Shown here: one piece after another, positions 23,338 to 33,852 of the stretch | Layout of the letters: each line of letters opens with the position of its first letter | Position numbering within the stretch: position 1 is the stretch's first letter | Source: Calcarisporiella thermophila CBS 279.70 | Taxonomy: Eukaryota > Calcarisporiellomycota | Assembly (NCBI RefSeq): GCF_041956535.1 | Contig: NW_027192194.1 | Coordinates: 1,209,531 to 1,273,530, forward strand | DNA: 64,000 nt | Reading direction: 5' to 3' | Notes under the pieces: generated by a model | What the model saw: only the letters and a program-made list of their open reading frames with translations | Database searches by the model: none | What the model was told of the DNA's origin: nothing | Program-made: the position numbers and the translations under genes

Positions 23338-24981
23338 ATGGGTCATCGTAGAGTAAGTGGCCATGGAATTTCTTTGCTTCTAATTACAATGTATTCTAAT
23401 CAGCAGCATGTTTCTCTTTTGCATTTCTAATCAATGTAGAAGAAGAAGAGAACCCACGTCAAGCCAAGCGACGATCCCAACGCCCCCAAGCCGCCCAAGT
23501 CCTTTGTCATACGCTCTGGAGCAGTGGGTCGATCCGTCGCAGCCTTGTCTCGAGATGTCCGAAGAGTCCTTGAGCCAAACACTGCAGCGAAACTCCGTGA
23601 ACGCAAGACTAACAAGCTCAAGGATTTCGTTGCTGTTGCAGGCCAGCTCTCTGTCACCCATTTCATGATTTTCTCGCGTACAGATGCAGGCACTAATCTG
23701 AGAATAGCCCGTGTGCCACGAGGCCCAACCCTGACATTTAGGGTGACTAAATACTCTCTAACGAAGGATGTGATTGCAAGCCAGCGGAATCCAAAGAGCC
23801 CGGGGAGCGAGTTCAAGACAAGTCCCCTCTTGGTTCTGAACAATTTTGGAGGAGAGGAAAAGGCTCTCAAACTGATGACGACGATGTTCCAGAATCTGTT
23901 CCCTGCCATCAACGTGCAAACGGTAAGATTAGGATAATTTTGGGACCGAGTCTCGTTGGCCTCGCATCTAACTATTAGCTTTTCATTGATTATTTTGTCA
24001 ACAGATGCAATTGGCAGACGCACGCCGCATCGTTCTCCTCAACTATAACAGCGAGACCAAGCGCGTTGATTTCCGTCATTATAGCATCCATGTGAAACCG
24101 ACGGGCATCTCCAAATCCGTGAAGCGCGTGATCAATCTTAATGTTCCCAGTCTGGGTGATTTCCAAGATATCAGCGAGTATGTTCTCCGCGAAGCCCACG
24201 CTTCGGAATCGGATGTCGAGGACGCAGGAGAGTCCAATGTCGTTCTTCCGCAGCATTTCCCGGGGAGAAACAATAGACAATCGGAGCAGAGGGCCATTCG
24301 TCTGGTGGAACTAGGGCCACGGATGGAGTTGAAACTCTTGAAGATTCAGGCTGGATTATGTGAGGGCGAAATCCTCCACCATGATATAATACAAAAGACC
24401 CCCGAGGAGGTGCGGGAAATGGCACAAGCGAGAGAAAAACGAAAGGCTGAAGCAGCAGAGCGTAAGAGGGCTCAAGAAGAAAACGTTAAAAGAAAATTGG
24501 AAGAGAAAGAGAAGCACCGGATTGCGACGGGAGGAAAGAAAAAAGAGGAGGAGGAGGAGGAGGAAGAAGAAGTAGAAGATGAGGAGGAGGAGGAAGAAAA
24601 AGTAGAAGATGAGGAGGAGGATGAAATGGGAGAAGAAGAGGATGATAATGAGGGCATGATCGGAGATGAGGATTTGAATGAAGATTTATTTGAAGGCGAC
24701 GACAATGAAGATGAGGAAGTAGGGGAGGATGGGGAGGAAAGCCAAGCATCAGACAATGACAATTTATTTGATGAGGAAGAGTTTATTGGGGGATTAGAAG
24801 GAGCTAGAGGAAATGAGAGTGGGGAGGAGGAAGTGGAAGAAGAGGCCGAGGAGAGTGAAGAAGAAGTAGAGGCTCCAAAAGGTGAGCGCGCTTTTATTGT
24901 GTTGTAAAATACGTAGTATACTAACCCTTATTAATTCAAACAGCTCCACCGCGCAAGAAGCCAAAGAGAGGTCGCCGATAG
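23338..24981 (+). CDS. SSF1: Ribosome biogenesis protein Ssf1/Ssf2 (Peter Pan), Brix domain
   Basis: Nucleolar factor for 60S subunit assembly. The first coding exon is 15 nt (MGHRR, 23338-23352). After the intron the protein continues KKKRTHVKPSDDPNAPKPPKSFVIRSG, typical of Ssf1. The Brix domain covers roughly residues 30-280: DVRRVLEPNTAAKLRERKTNKLKDF (part), THFMIFSRTDAG, PRGPTLTFRV, PLLVLNNFGG, FQNLFPAINVQT, then after a second intron the segment RRIVLLNYNSETKRVDFRHY and LVELGPRMELKLLKIQ. The C-terminal third is a Lys/Glu coiled stretch followed by a run of Glu/Asp (24540-24870). A last intron gives the end APPRKKPKRGRR, a basic nuclear or nucleolar signal. All family landmarks are intact. 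Confidence 0.94.
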
Positions 24982-25167
24982 GCTATAACCATTCTTTTAT
25001 TTTTCATTCTCGTGTATTTTGGACTTTATAATAAAAGCATTTTTGATTCTCTCTAAAAATGCCGAATCATAGGCTATATTATTCATACCCTATTTCAATC
25101 TCAAACAAGCCATCTAAATAATTTGACGCGTCTAAATTTTCGCGATTTTTTTTATACTTTATAATAT

Positions 25168-26103
25168 ATGGGGGACGAATATTATAACATAGATTCCATT
25201 CTCGCTGAGACTCAGGTATTCAGATTCCCTGCTAATTCTAAAATGATATACCAGATCTAAAGATCTCCCCAATCCTTCTAAAGAGAGTCCAAGCGGGCTT
25301 CAATCAAGATGTAGAGGGCATTGGCTGGCTCATTGGCGAAGAAGACGAGGCCAAAATATCAGCAGGCAAAAAAGTCGAGATCCCTCTGTGGCTAGCGGAA
25401 GGCCTTGCAAGATTTGGGTAAAATAAATATATGTTTCGATACACCTGTCATCTTTTTCAGAGAATTTTGAGATCAAATTACTCAATGGATTTATTTTTGC
25501 ATGATAGTCGCGATTATGATTATGTGCAGCTCTATCTCCCGAAATTTTTAGGCCCGCGTGGCATGGCCAATCTTAGCGCGGGACCCACCAGTATTAATTT
25601 GCGACAACTCTGTTCGTATTATTTCACATTTGGGATGAAAATCGTGGAATTATTAGACGACAAGAAACTAACCCAATTACTAAGAACTGTAAGTGTTAAT
25701 ATAGATTTTTTTTTAAGGCCGAGAAAGGAGAGAAGAAAAGGTAGAGAAAATGGCTAATACAATGATATCCTTTTTCACAAGACTTATCGCGTACGATTAC
25801 GCGAAATAATGGACCGTTCCCAGATTGGAGGCGATTTCTTCCAGGACCAAGGCTTTATCGAGAAGTTGGACGTGATGGAACAAGAACGTCAGTTACCACT
25901 TTGCCGAAATCTTTGGTCGATGTATATGCTGACTTGGCAGAGCTCTTTTTTTTTTTCCTTTAGTATTGCGGGTGGGCATCGAAGCGACTAATCAATTCCA
26001 GTCATGGTGGGAAAGGAGCGGCGGGGAGTTGCAGGCAGCAAGCGTTCTTCGTGGCCCCGCATGGCTGGCATACAGTGAGAGATCAGCTGGTGAAGATAGC
26101 TGA
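25168..26103 (+). CDS. PSF3: GINS complex subunit Psf3
   Basis: Part of the GINS tetramer in the CMG replicative helicase. It starts MGDEYYNIDSILAETQ at 25168. Exon 2 carries SAGKKVEIPLWLAEGLARFG, the conserved PLWLA block. Exon 3 (from about 25464) has DLFLHDSRDYDYVQLYLPKFLGPRGMANL and CSYYFTFGMKIVELL. Exon 4 reads TYRVRLREIMDRSQIGGDFFQDQGFIEKLDVMEQE, and the last exon (from about 25964) LLRVGIEATNQFQSWWERSGGEL, ending at the TGA at 26101. Frame forces some splice choices: the exon 3 acceptor must be two bases after the obvious TTTTTCAG, and the exon 2 acceptor is probably TAAAG near 25262 rather than the closer CAG. Those two junctions are uncertain; the family assignment is not. Confidence 0.85.
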
Positions 26104-26184
26104 CGAGAAATTTTTTGGAAATGTTTTTATATATATTTAGCGTGTATATACGATAATCTCAATACAAACAAATCTAAAAGCCGT

Positions 26185-26837
26185 CTAATCAAAAGAATAC
26201 CCCAGCTCGCGTGCAATTTTCTCTACCTTGCTTGTGAGCGCATCTATTGATACTTGAGGGACGCCATTTTCAGTCGATTTCGCGCACCCCTGCGTCGCAC
26301 AGGTACCACTACACTGACTGACGTTTTTGTCTTCCTTTTCGGGAAGGAAATGATCTTTGGTGAAGAAATGCTCAACACCAAGGCTAGAAAGTTCCTTTTC
26401 CAAAGCCTGAAGTTCAGGAATCACAGCGCAAGATGGCAGTAGGATGTCTGGATTCTGGGTATGGAATTTTAGGAGAGTGCTATTAAATAATCCATGAGCG
26501 ATGGCAAATGAGTGAGATCTGGATGATACAAAATCTACTTTATGATCCCACGTAATCGCCCCACTTTTCTGCCAACTTCCAATCCCTCTCGAAAGCCGCG
26601 GTCAAAACCCTGCTGTAGTGTATAGTTTTTTCCTTCCGTGATTCCTTCCCGATATCCAGCCTAGAGAGTAAGGAGCGGGATAAATAACTGTTACCCAGAC
26701 GGAAAACAAAAAAGCATTGCAATGAAGAGTACATCAGAGTGGATCTGATGGAGACGCGACCATTCCCGGTTAGCCATCTCTTTTTCGAAACCGCCATGTT
26801 CCTCGCCGTCGGATGCCCATACGTCATCGCCCGACAT
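26185..26837 (-). CDS. YAE1: Yae1, adaptor for Rli1/ABCE1 iron-sulfur assembly
   Basis: With Lto1, Yae1 brings the cytosolic Fe-S targeting complex to the ribosome recycling protein Rli1. It starts MSGDDVWASDGEEHGGFEKEM at 26837, and intron 1 lies after HQIHSD. Exon 2 holds the deca-GX3 repeat that defines the family: AGYREGITEGKNYTLQQGFDRGFREGLEVGRKVGRLRG, with Gly every fourth residue. After a second intron (about 26490-26548) the helical C-terminal part follows (AIAHGLFNSTLL, VIPELQALEKELSSLG) with a Cys cluster CSGTCATQGCAK, ending at 26185. The family's usual length is about 140-170 aa, which fits. It is divergent with the metalloprotease-like gene; 233 bp separate the start codons. Confidence 0.88.
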
Positions 26838-27070
26838 GGTGGTTGTACTGCTGACTTGTGAGCAACCAAAAAGAAATTAATAGACATGAGAATGATCATG
26901 CAAATAAATGTCACAAAACGAGTCACATAAGACATAATTTTGTTCCTGACGGGTGACGATCCGATCAAACGGTTTTTCATTTTTCAGTCCTCTACATATA
27001 TGCATATACAACCTCATTTCCCGCTTCATCATTTCTTCATTCCGAAATTTCGTAAAGTGTGTTCCATGTA

Positions 27071-28621
27071 ATGGGAGGCTTCATACTATGGTTACTGTGC
27101 CTGTGGATGCTTGCCATTCCGGCCAACGCCGAAACCTGCTTCGATATACCTAACCCCCTCTCGCCTTCCAAGCGCGTCGCCGTGTCGTGTCCCCTCGAGT
27201 CCAGGGCAAACTCCGCCAGTGTTTCCAAGGCCTTCGCCCAAACACAGCCCTCCCCCTCCTCCGTCACCAATTACTTTCACTTCGATATCACTTGCCAGGC
27301 CTCCCCAGAACAATGCTCCTCGGCGAACGAGCTGCTGCGACGAGCAGGAGAGATTATCTCAGAAGTGGTCGAACTGAAGCAGCCGGTGTCCGTCAACGCC
27401 AGCTTTTTCGCATTTTGTCGCGAGCTGAGCATTTGTCCTGAACGGTTTGTGACACTAGGGGGCGCTGCACCCGCAAGAGTGTTACCCGCGTTCGACTCGG
27501 AGGACGGGGTGAAGAGGTATGCAAATTGAATGGCCCCCTGCGGTCTATGTCCACCCAGCCTCACTCACCGTATTCCAATTCTCTTCAGATTGATACCCCA
27601 AGCATTGGTAAAGCAGCTAGGACTATACCAGCACCCCCAATACAGCCAGTTCGACATCCACGCCATGTTCAATTCTGAAGCACCGTTTTGGTTCAGCGTA
27701 CGTGTTAGATGGCCTTGGACCAAGCAATAGTAAGAGATTAACGCTTTCTACCCCATAGTCCTCCGGAACACCAATACAAAAGAACCAGTCGGACTTCCTC
27801 TTTGTAGTTGTTCATGAACTGATTCATGGGCTTGGGTTTGGATCAGGGTGGTCGGATTATGTGCACGAGGTAAGAGACCAACGGTGCCCGACATGGTTTT
27901 CCATGCAAGACACTTCCCCATCTCACCCTCCTCTTCCCCATGCATACGCTAGGTTCCCATCGCACTAACGCCTGATATCGGTATTCTTGGTGGTCGTAAC
28001 GCCCCGTATACCTTCGATGGCTTCTACGAGTTCATCTTCGACAAGTTCCTGGTCACCCTCCCGGACCTCTCACGCCTCACTACAAAATATACCCGTCTTC
28101 TCAATGAGATTCCCGGCATCAACTCCACCTTCCCAACCATTCAAGACTTCGTCGCCAACCTCACCAAGTCACCAGAGTATATGAGAATAGGAAGCGAACT
28201 ACTGCAAATAGCCACTTCCAAAGGCAAGCTTGGCTTTATGCCGGTGGGAGGTTCTCAAATAGGTGATGTGGTGGTGCTGGAGACGTCGTTGAAACCCTTC
28301 TCCGATGGCTCGTCGGTGTCCCACGTAGACTACGCAACCTATACCAACACAAGCGATTTCCTAATGCGATTTGTGCAGGACCAAGGGGTGAGGCTGGAGG
28401 AAGGGATCTCGCGTGGAGGCGGGGCCCACCCCATCGGCCCGAAGCTTAGAAAGATGCTAGCCTCGCTCGGCTATGTGGTGAAGGAGGCTGGGTTGGAAGA
28501 TAAGCCACCGTATGTGGACGGAAAGGCGGTCTCGGGGGTGTTCTCCTCCTCGCAAAGGATGCCCAGCACAGCAGGATGGTGGGTGGGATGGATTGCACTC
28601 CTGAGCGCCATGATGCTATAA
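27071..28621 (+). CDS. Secreted, GPI-anchored zinc-metalloprotease-like protein
   Basis: Predicted surface protease. Residues 1-20 are a signal peptide (GGFILWLLCLWMLAIPANA, cut after Ala). Four exons: 27071-27515, about 27588-27697, about 27759-27868, and about 27954-28621. The zinc motif VVHELIHGLGFGSGW sits near residue 203 (HExxH). No His follows at the usual metzincin spacing. About 140 residues later there is SVSHVDYATY and then FLMRF, which could supply a distant third His ligand and a Met-turn, as in leishmanolysin-type enzymes. That is my inference. The C-terminus is a short hydrophobic tail (WWVGWIALLSAMML) after a Ser-rich spacer, typical of a GPI signal. Several Asn-x-Ser/Thr sites are present. 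An inactive relative is possible. Confidence 0.78.
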
Positions 28622-29232
28622 ACCTTGCTTTTTGCTGTGGAATAGACGCCTGTTTTCTCCCCTCCTCCCCCCCCCCCATTGTTCATGTTATGTAACCGTG
28701 TACATTTATATACAGCATTAGCTAATAGATTTTGTTGCAAGAAAAGAGGCTAGGGCTAAAACTAATTGAGGGAGAGAGGGAGATGGGGGAGGGGCACACT
28801 CTATGTCTGATGCACAAACCATGCAGACCATGCAGCGTCATGCAAGGGATAGGATGGACAGAGCTCCCTCCCCTTCATAGCGGAGGGAAGCTGACGACCT
28901 CTCTCCCCTTCCGCTCTTCGCGCGAGGGCCTCGAAGGCCATGTCCGCGGGAGGGGGGGGGAGGGGGTTGGAAACTGCAGTCGATTTCTAATTTTCCAGAG
29001 CAGCAATAGATTTGATACAACATGGGACTGTGTTCCGTTACGCGCTCGGAAATCGTTTCTCGACACGGCTGTCATCTGATCAAAGAAAACCTAACCTTCC
29101 CATACTCTATTTTGACTGCCCAAACCTTGTTGGTTGGTCGCTGCTAGAACCTCTTGGCCACGACAAGGCCGGCGAGGGTTGCAGGATTGAGTTAGCTTTG
29201 GCAAGAGGCTTTATTCACTTTCTCACTATGCT

Positions 29233-29256
29233 CGTTTCCCGTTGCAAAAGGAAACG
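29233..29256. repeat. Small inverted repeat (7-bp arms, 10-nt loop)
   Basis: Arms CGTTTCC (29233-29239) and GGAAACG (29250-29256) are perfect complements. It lies about 530 bp before the small Cys-rich gene. It could be a palindromic regulator site or chance. Confidence 0.4.
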
Positions 29257-29647
29257 GGTTATTTGTTGAGTGTCTGCAAAAGCCTAAGCTCTCGAGCGGT
29301 TTTTCATGCTCCACAACCTAGAGCGCTTGTTTGATTGAGGGCATGAGCTCGATTTATCTCTCTTATCATGCAACCTTGAATGATGGAAGTAAGTTCTCAG
29401 ATGCTTTTACCCGCCCTCGCCGTTAGCCTCTCCCCCTCTTCTTTCCTTCCTTTTTGTTCTTTCTTCTGAATGAGAGCACAAGCGTGTGCGAGAAGCAAAT
29501 GGGAGCGTTCTCTTTTCCGGAGGGCCACGCGGAGTGTAGGGCGGAACATAATTTCACACCCCCGTGTTACCCTCGCATCTTAAACTGCCTTTGTATATTC
29601 ATGCCAATGAATGCGAGCTGGACACCGTGTGTGCAAGTTAGAAATAT

Positions 29648-29655
29648 TATATAAG
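29648..29655 (+). promoter_or_regulatory. TATA-like box of small Cys-rich gene A
   Basis: TATATAAG, 133 bp before the first base of the bounding ATG region of gene A (ATG at 29788). The paralogue at 44336 has TATATAAAG at a comparable distance, which supports function. Confidence 0.5.
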
Positions 29656-29787
29656 ACGCCCATTATCATCGGCCCTATTTATTTTTCCTTCCCTCGCTCC
29701 TCCTGTCTTCACTTTCCCTCCTCTCCGGCGACCTTCGAGACTGCGGCAAGAAGAAAAGAAGAATTCCCAGAAGCCAAGCAACGAACC

Positions 29788-30021
29788 ATGTCCGAGATAG
29801 TGTGGGTTCCCTTTCATTTCTGCCAAAACTGCGGAAGCGGGTGGCGAGGGAGCGGGTAAAGACAAGCTCAAGGCGACGGCGGGGAGTCTCCCCTTGCTAA
29901 CCATATGTTTATGCCCAGATGCTGCCACTATCCAACTCCCAACACCATCCTCGTTTGCCAGACCTGCAGTGGCCAGTATCCGGGCCACTACACCTCGTGC
30001 TTGCACACCTATGGCATGTGA
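29788..30021 (+). CDS. Tiny Cys/His-rich protein A (56 aa), paralogue of the gene at 44336
   Basis: Function unknown. Two exons, 29788-29855 (68 nt) and 29919-30021 (103 nt), give 56 aa. It starts MSEIVWVPFHFCQNCGSGW and ends CLHTYGM. Cysteines at 12, 15, 24, 25, 36, 39 and 50 and histidines at 26 and 46 form the pattern C-x2-C, C-C-H, C-x2-C, H-x3-C, suggesting one or two structural zinc sites. There is no signal peptide or membrane helix, so it is probably intracellular. The second copy shares 39 of 54 aligned residues and the same intron position and phase 2. That conservation, with all Cys kept, is the main evidence that both are real genes. It is too short for standard ORF thresholds. 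It may bind a partner protein or nucleic acid; nothing in the sequence decides. Confidence 0.82.
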
Positions 30022-31696
30022 AGAGGTGCAAGGCGTCGTGTCCCCTCTGCCCTCTCTCCCCCCTTCCCCCGTTTACGTCGCTGGCACGACAAAAACATCC
30101 ACGCAAAACCTCCCCCTCTATGTAGTATTTATTCCCATATCTTCAGTAGCCTCTCCCTCCAAAAAAGATCACTGCACATGAACCTCCTCCTCATTTTTCG
30201 TGTATATTTCTATGCCTTTGATAGCTATCGATAGCGGCTGTGTGTATACTTTATTCATCTCAGGCTCATTGCTACCTGTGTTATTGTTCATTTCATTAAT
30301 TAGAGAATAACAAAACGGAAGCGGTAAAGTTGAAAATTCTCTCACGTCATTCCTCGCCCCACCCCGGTTTGGTGTATCACTCCCCCAATAGCCTTTAATT
30401 AAAGGCTAAAGCCTGCAGTAAATTGGATCCCCAATTCTTTAATGCTATCGGCTTTCTCCACTCATTTTCAGCCACATCTAAAATTCCAGGCCCTCGGAAG
30501 AGCGTTATTTTTCCGATGGCAAGTGATCCTTTGAATTCCGAAATTTGGCGGCATAAGTTGCTGCATGCGAGGGCCTGCGATTCCGCCTTTTTAGCAGCGG
30601 GAAGCCCTTAGGCCTTTTGCGCGGCCTTGGCTTCTCCGAGTGTATTCATAGTCCATTTTCGCCGTTACGAAAAGAGCCCTCCTCTCATGCAAGCGTGCAG
30701 AGAAACCTTGTGCTCCTCTCGTTGACGTTCCCCCCCCCCTCCTTACGTAATATCATGGAGAGTAGCGCTTGATCTAGATTGAATATGGCTCTACGTTGGT
30801 AGGGAGAAATCCTACTCAATAAAAAACCAGAGTTTTCAAACCATAAATGTACCGCCTATTGGGAATGGCATATTGTTTTAGGCGTTGTTTTCGCGCTAGT
30901 GACTCAATCGCCCTTTCCCCATTTCACAGAAATCAATCATTTTGTTGAAACGGGAAAAAAGGCGACTAGGAATAGCGTTCAGGCCATCATCAGTTGATTC
31001 CCGACCTGCATTCGACTTATCTCCCCTTCCAATGCGTCTCCTGGGGGGCTTTGGATAAGACGCCGACCCACCTACTCATCACGTGCGGCGCTCGGAGCCA
31101 GACGGAAGGATCCATCTGCCATATGGATGCCGTGCATGAACTTTCAACCCTCCACTTTCTGCTCCCTCTGCGGACCGCAGGCGCACACCTTGAATTTTGG
31201 GGAAAATCAACCAACTAAGCCATGCAGACAACGTGGAAATTCAATCCGCGAGCGCCAATAGAAGGGCCGTGGCTTTTCAACAAACTGGTTTGGCATTGGC
31301 CGGCGTTTCGTGGTGAGGATGCGGGATCGGATTCGGATCGCTCGCCAGTACGAGGAGAACGCAGCTGGGATATGTGCAGAAGAAAGCTGATCTGTCGAGC
31401 TTTTTATTACCGTGGAGGCTGTATTTTTTTCTCACCCCTAGGGCCACAAGCCAGGAGGAGTCTTGATATATTCGCTGTTGACGAATCATTGCGCTTGGAC
31501 GCGAAAAGAATTTAAAGAACGAAGCACCACTCTCTCCCGCATACTCTAACACCAACACTTCGGAATCTAAACAAATAGAGCCGCCGCTCTCTCCAACAAT
31601 AAACCTCTTTCTTTTTCGATCCTCCTCTACTCCATTCGTTCTTGCTTAATCCCCTGCTCATCTCCTTTCGCAGCAATCTTCCCCCACAGCCCTGAA
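30022..31696. other. Intergenic, about 1.7 kb
   Basis: 3' flank of gene A and promoter of the solute-binding-like gene. It contains a run of C at about 30730-30738 and the hexanucleotide-like palindrome TAGCTATCGATAGCG near 30221. Open frames of 60-97 codons here show no family features. Confidence 0.55.
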
Positions 31697-33181
31697 ATGG
31701 CCCGACTTTACCTCCTCCTTGCTGCGCTCGTGGCTGCTGCCTCTGCCCAGAATACTCCATTGGCCAATCCGAATTGCGTCAATGCATTCGACCCGAACGC
31801 CAAGTATTTCAAGTATGAAACCAAAGGTAACTAGTACCAGACTGGATGGCATCAGGATATTATGGCCCCCTCAACCCTATTCCCCATGTCATGTCTAGTG
31901 GACACGGCGTCCCTTTTCAGTATACAGTACTTTAATAACTACAAGCTTGTGTCAAACAAGTATTCTAATCAGACCTTCGCCCTCGTCCAATGTGGCACTC
32001 CGCGTCCAGCGAGTATCCCAGCGAATATGACTGTTTTCGAGATTCCTGTGAGCCGAGTTGCGACACTTGAAACTACAGCGACCGCCTTCCTAGACTACTT
32101 GGGCGTCGTTGACACTATCGTCGCTTTTGACACAGAATCCGCCGTCACCTCTCCATGCCTACAAAAAAAAAGGGAGCAGGGCTCAGCTAGAGCAATTCCG
32201 AGCAATATAACCGAAACAAACCTGCTGCTTTCCAATGTGGATGTGGTCTTTGGGGGCTCCTTCTTCCCCAAGGATATGAATCTGACCAAAGCGGTTTATA
32301 CAAGCGAAGTCCAAGATCCTGGACCACTTAATGTAAGTTGCCATTTCATAGGGCTGCTTCGAAAGAGGGGCCTTGTTATTTATATTCCGGCGTTTTTCAT
32401 TCCATCTTTCAACCAATTGATTCGATAGCGTGCGGAATGGTTGGAGTTCTTTTCTCTGTTCTACAACTTGGAAGAGACGGCCGAAAAGAAGACGAGAGAC
32501 ATTAACAACAACTACAACTGCTTCAAGAATGGCGCTGCCAAGGCTAAATCAAAACCACTGGTCGCCTGGACTTCCTATTTGGCCCCGAGTGAGTTCAACA
32601 ATAACACCGCAAGCTGGAGCATCTCGACCGCTGCCTACAAGAAGCAGCTGACGGAGGATGCCTCCGCCCTCTTCCATGCGCCCACCACCTTTAACTTCAA
32701 TAGCTCCGCCGCCTTCCTCGAGGCAATGAAGGAGGTAGACGTCATGATCGATGAGACGTTTATCGCCAGAACTATGGACGATGTGCTCAAAAACTATGGC
32801 ATTAGTGACGCTGGGGCGTACAAATTCACGAAATCGCAGCAGGTATACCGCCTTGACGGTATTCAATCCACAGGAGGTGGCTTCGACTGGTTTGCCACTC
32901 CCGTTGTGCAGGCAGATGCGACCCTGGAAGCGCTGATCTACGCACTGCACCCGGAAATGAAGAACGGCAAGAGCACCCGGTGGTTCCGCAACGTCGCTAA
33001 CGACCCCATTTCAGAAAGCACTCCTGGGAGCTGCTCGGATGTCAAAGCTGCTGCCACTTCATTAGCAAGCAACTGCCAGTCTCTGACATTTACCACGTCG
33101 GCCGCATCCTCTCCCGCTACCGCCACTGCTCTGACCGTGTTTAGTGCGGTACTTGCTGCGGTGACTGCTCTATTTGCGTAG
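31697..33181 (+). CDS. GPI-anchored protein with periplasmic-binding-protein (TroA/BtuF-like) fold
   Basis: Surface protein resembling the substrate-binding proteins of bacterial metal, siderophore or cobalamin ABC importers. Exons: 31697-31826, 31899 to about 32332, and about 32429-33181. The signal peptide is ARLYLLLAALVAAASA. The mature protein shows NYKLVSNKY, PVSRVATLETTATAFLDYLGVVDTIVAFD (the usual N-domain start, where a ligand-site loop precedes the first long helix), LLLSNVDVVFGGSFF, then AEWLEFFSLFYNLEE..AEKKTRDI, which aligns with the linking helix, and SKPLVAWTSYLAP. The Ser/Thr-rich C-terminus ends TALTVFSAVLAAVTALFA, a GPI signal. There are many N-glycosylation sites. No ABC partner is nearby. 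The ligand is unknown. I recall similar proteins in other early-diverging fungi, but cannot check here. Confidence 0.8.
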
Positions 33182-33852
33182 GGCTAGTTTGTGAAGAAAA
33201 TACTCCGGCTCCAGTTCCCCCTTCGATTGCCTGGGGGAGGGGGGAGGGGGCAAAGACTCTCCTTTAATTAATTTATAGTTCCTTAATGATTCTAGTATGT
33301 GTATTTAAGTATATTAATGTGAGGCTTTGAGGCTCTGAAACCTCTGAAATCATGAATGAAGTGCAGCGGCTCTGGTCCCCAACTAGCATTGCAAAATACA
33401 CCGAGAGAAATTCCTGGTATCCTGATCATATGTTGGCTATAAAAGTGTTAATGCAGATTGGATCGATGACCAATCGCTTGGCTTATGTTTTGCCTCAGCC
33501 TCGGAACAAAAAAAAATTAAGCTTAAGGAGTCAAAAGAGAGGAAAAATAACAACGGATAGCAGTTACCACACTTCATTTTTTTCCATTTTTCCATTTTTC
33601 CATCTATTCCTTCAAAAATCGTTACGAAACCAATGGCGGTATAATAATAGAAACATCATTACAAATTGAAAGAACCTCCGTCTCCAACCTTTGTTTTCTC
33701 TTTATTTGTCTTTGCTAATCGCCTAAGTTTACACCCCCCCCCCCCTTTTATTTTTATCTGCTTGATTATTTTATTTTTACTCTTTGATTTGCTTAACAAC
33801 CGGTCAAAGCTCAAGCTGCATTTGTCATACTGGATCACTCTGCTAGCAGGTC
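33182..33852. other. Intergenic, 670 bp
   Basis: 3' flank of the solute-binding-like gene and promoter of the ADAM gene. It contains a G-rich run at about 33232-33250, TTTTTCCA repeats near 33577-33602 and a C11-12 run near 33734. No gene was seen. Confidence 0.6.

Larger units (their letters stand above)
28622..29787. other. Intergenic, about 1.2 kb
   Basis: 3' flank of the protease-like gene and promoter of the small Cys-rich gene. It contains a C10 run (about 28668-28677), a G-rich run near 28951-28966, a short perfect inverted repeat at 29233-29256 and a TATA-like box at 29648. No coding sequence was recognised. Confidence 0.6.
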
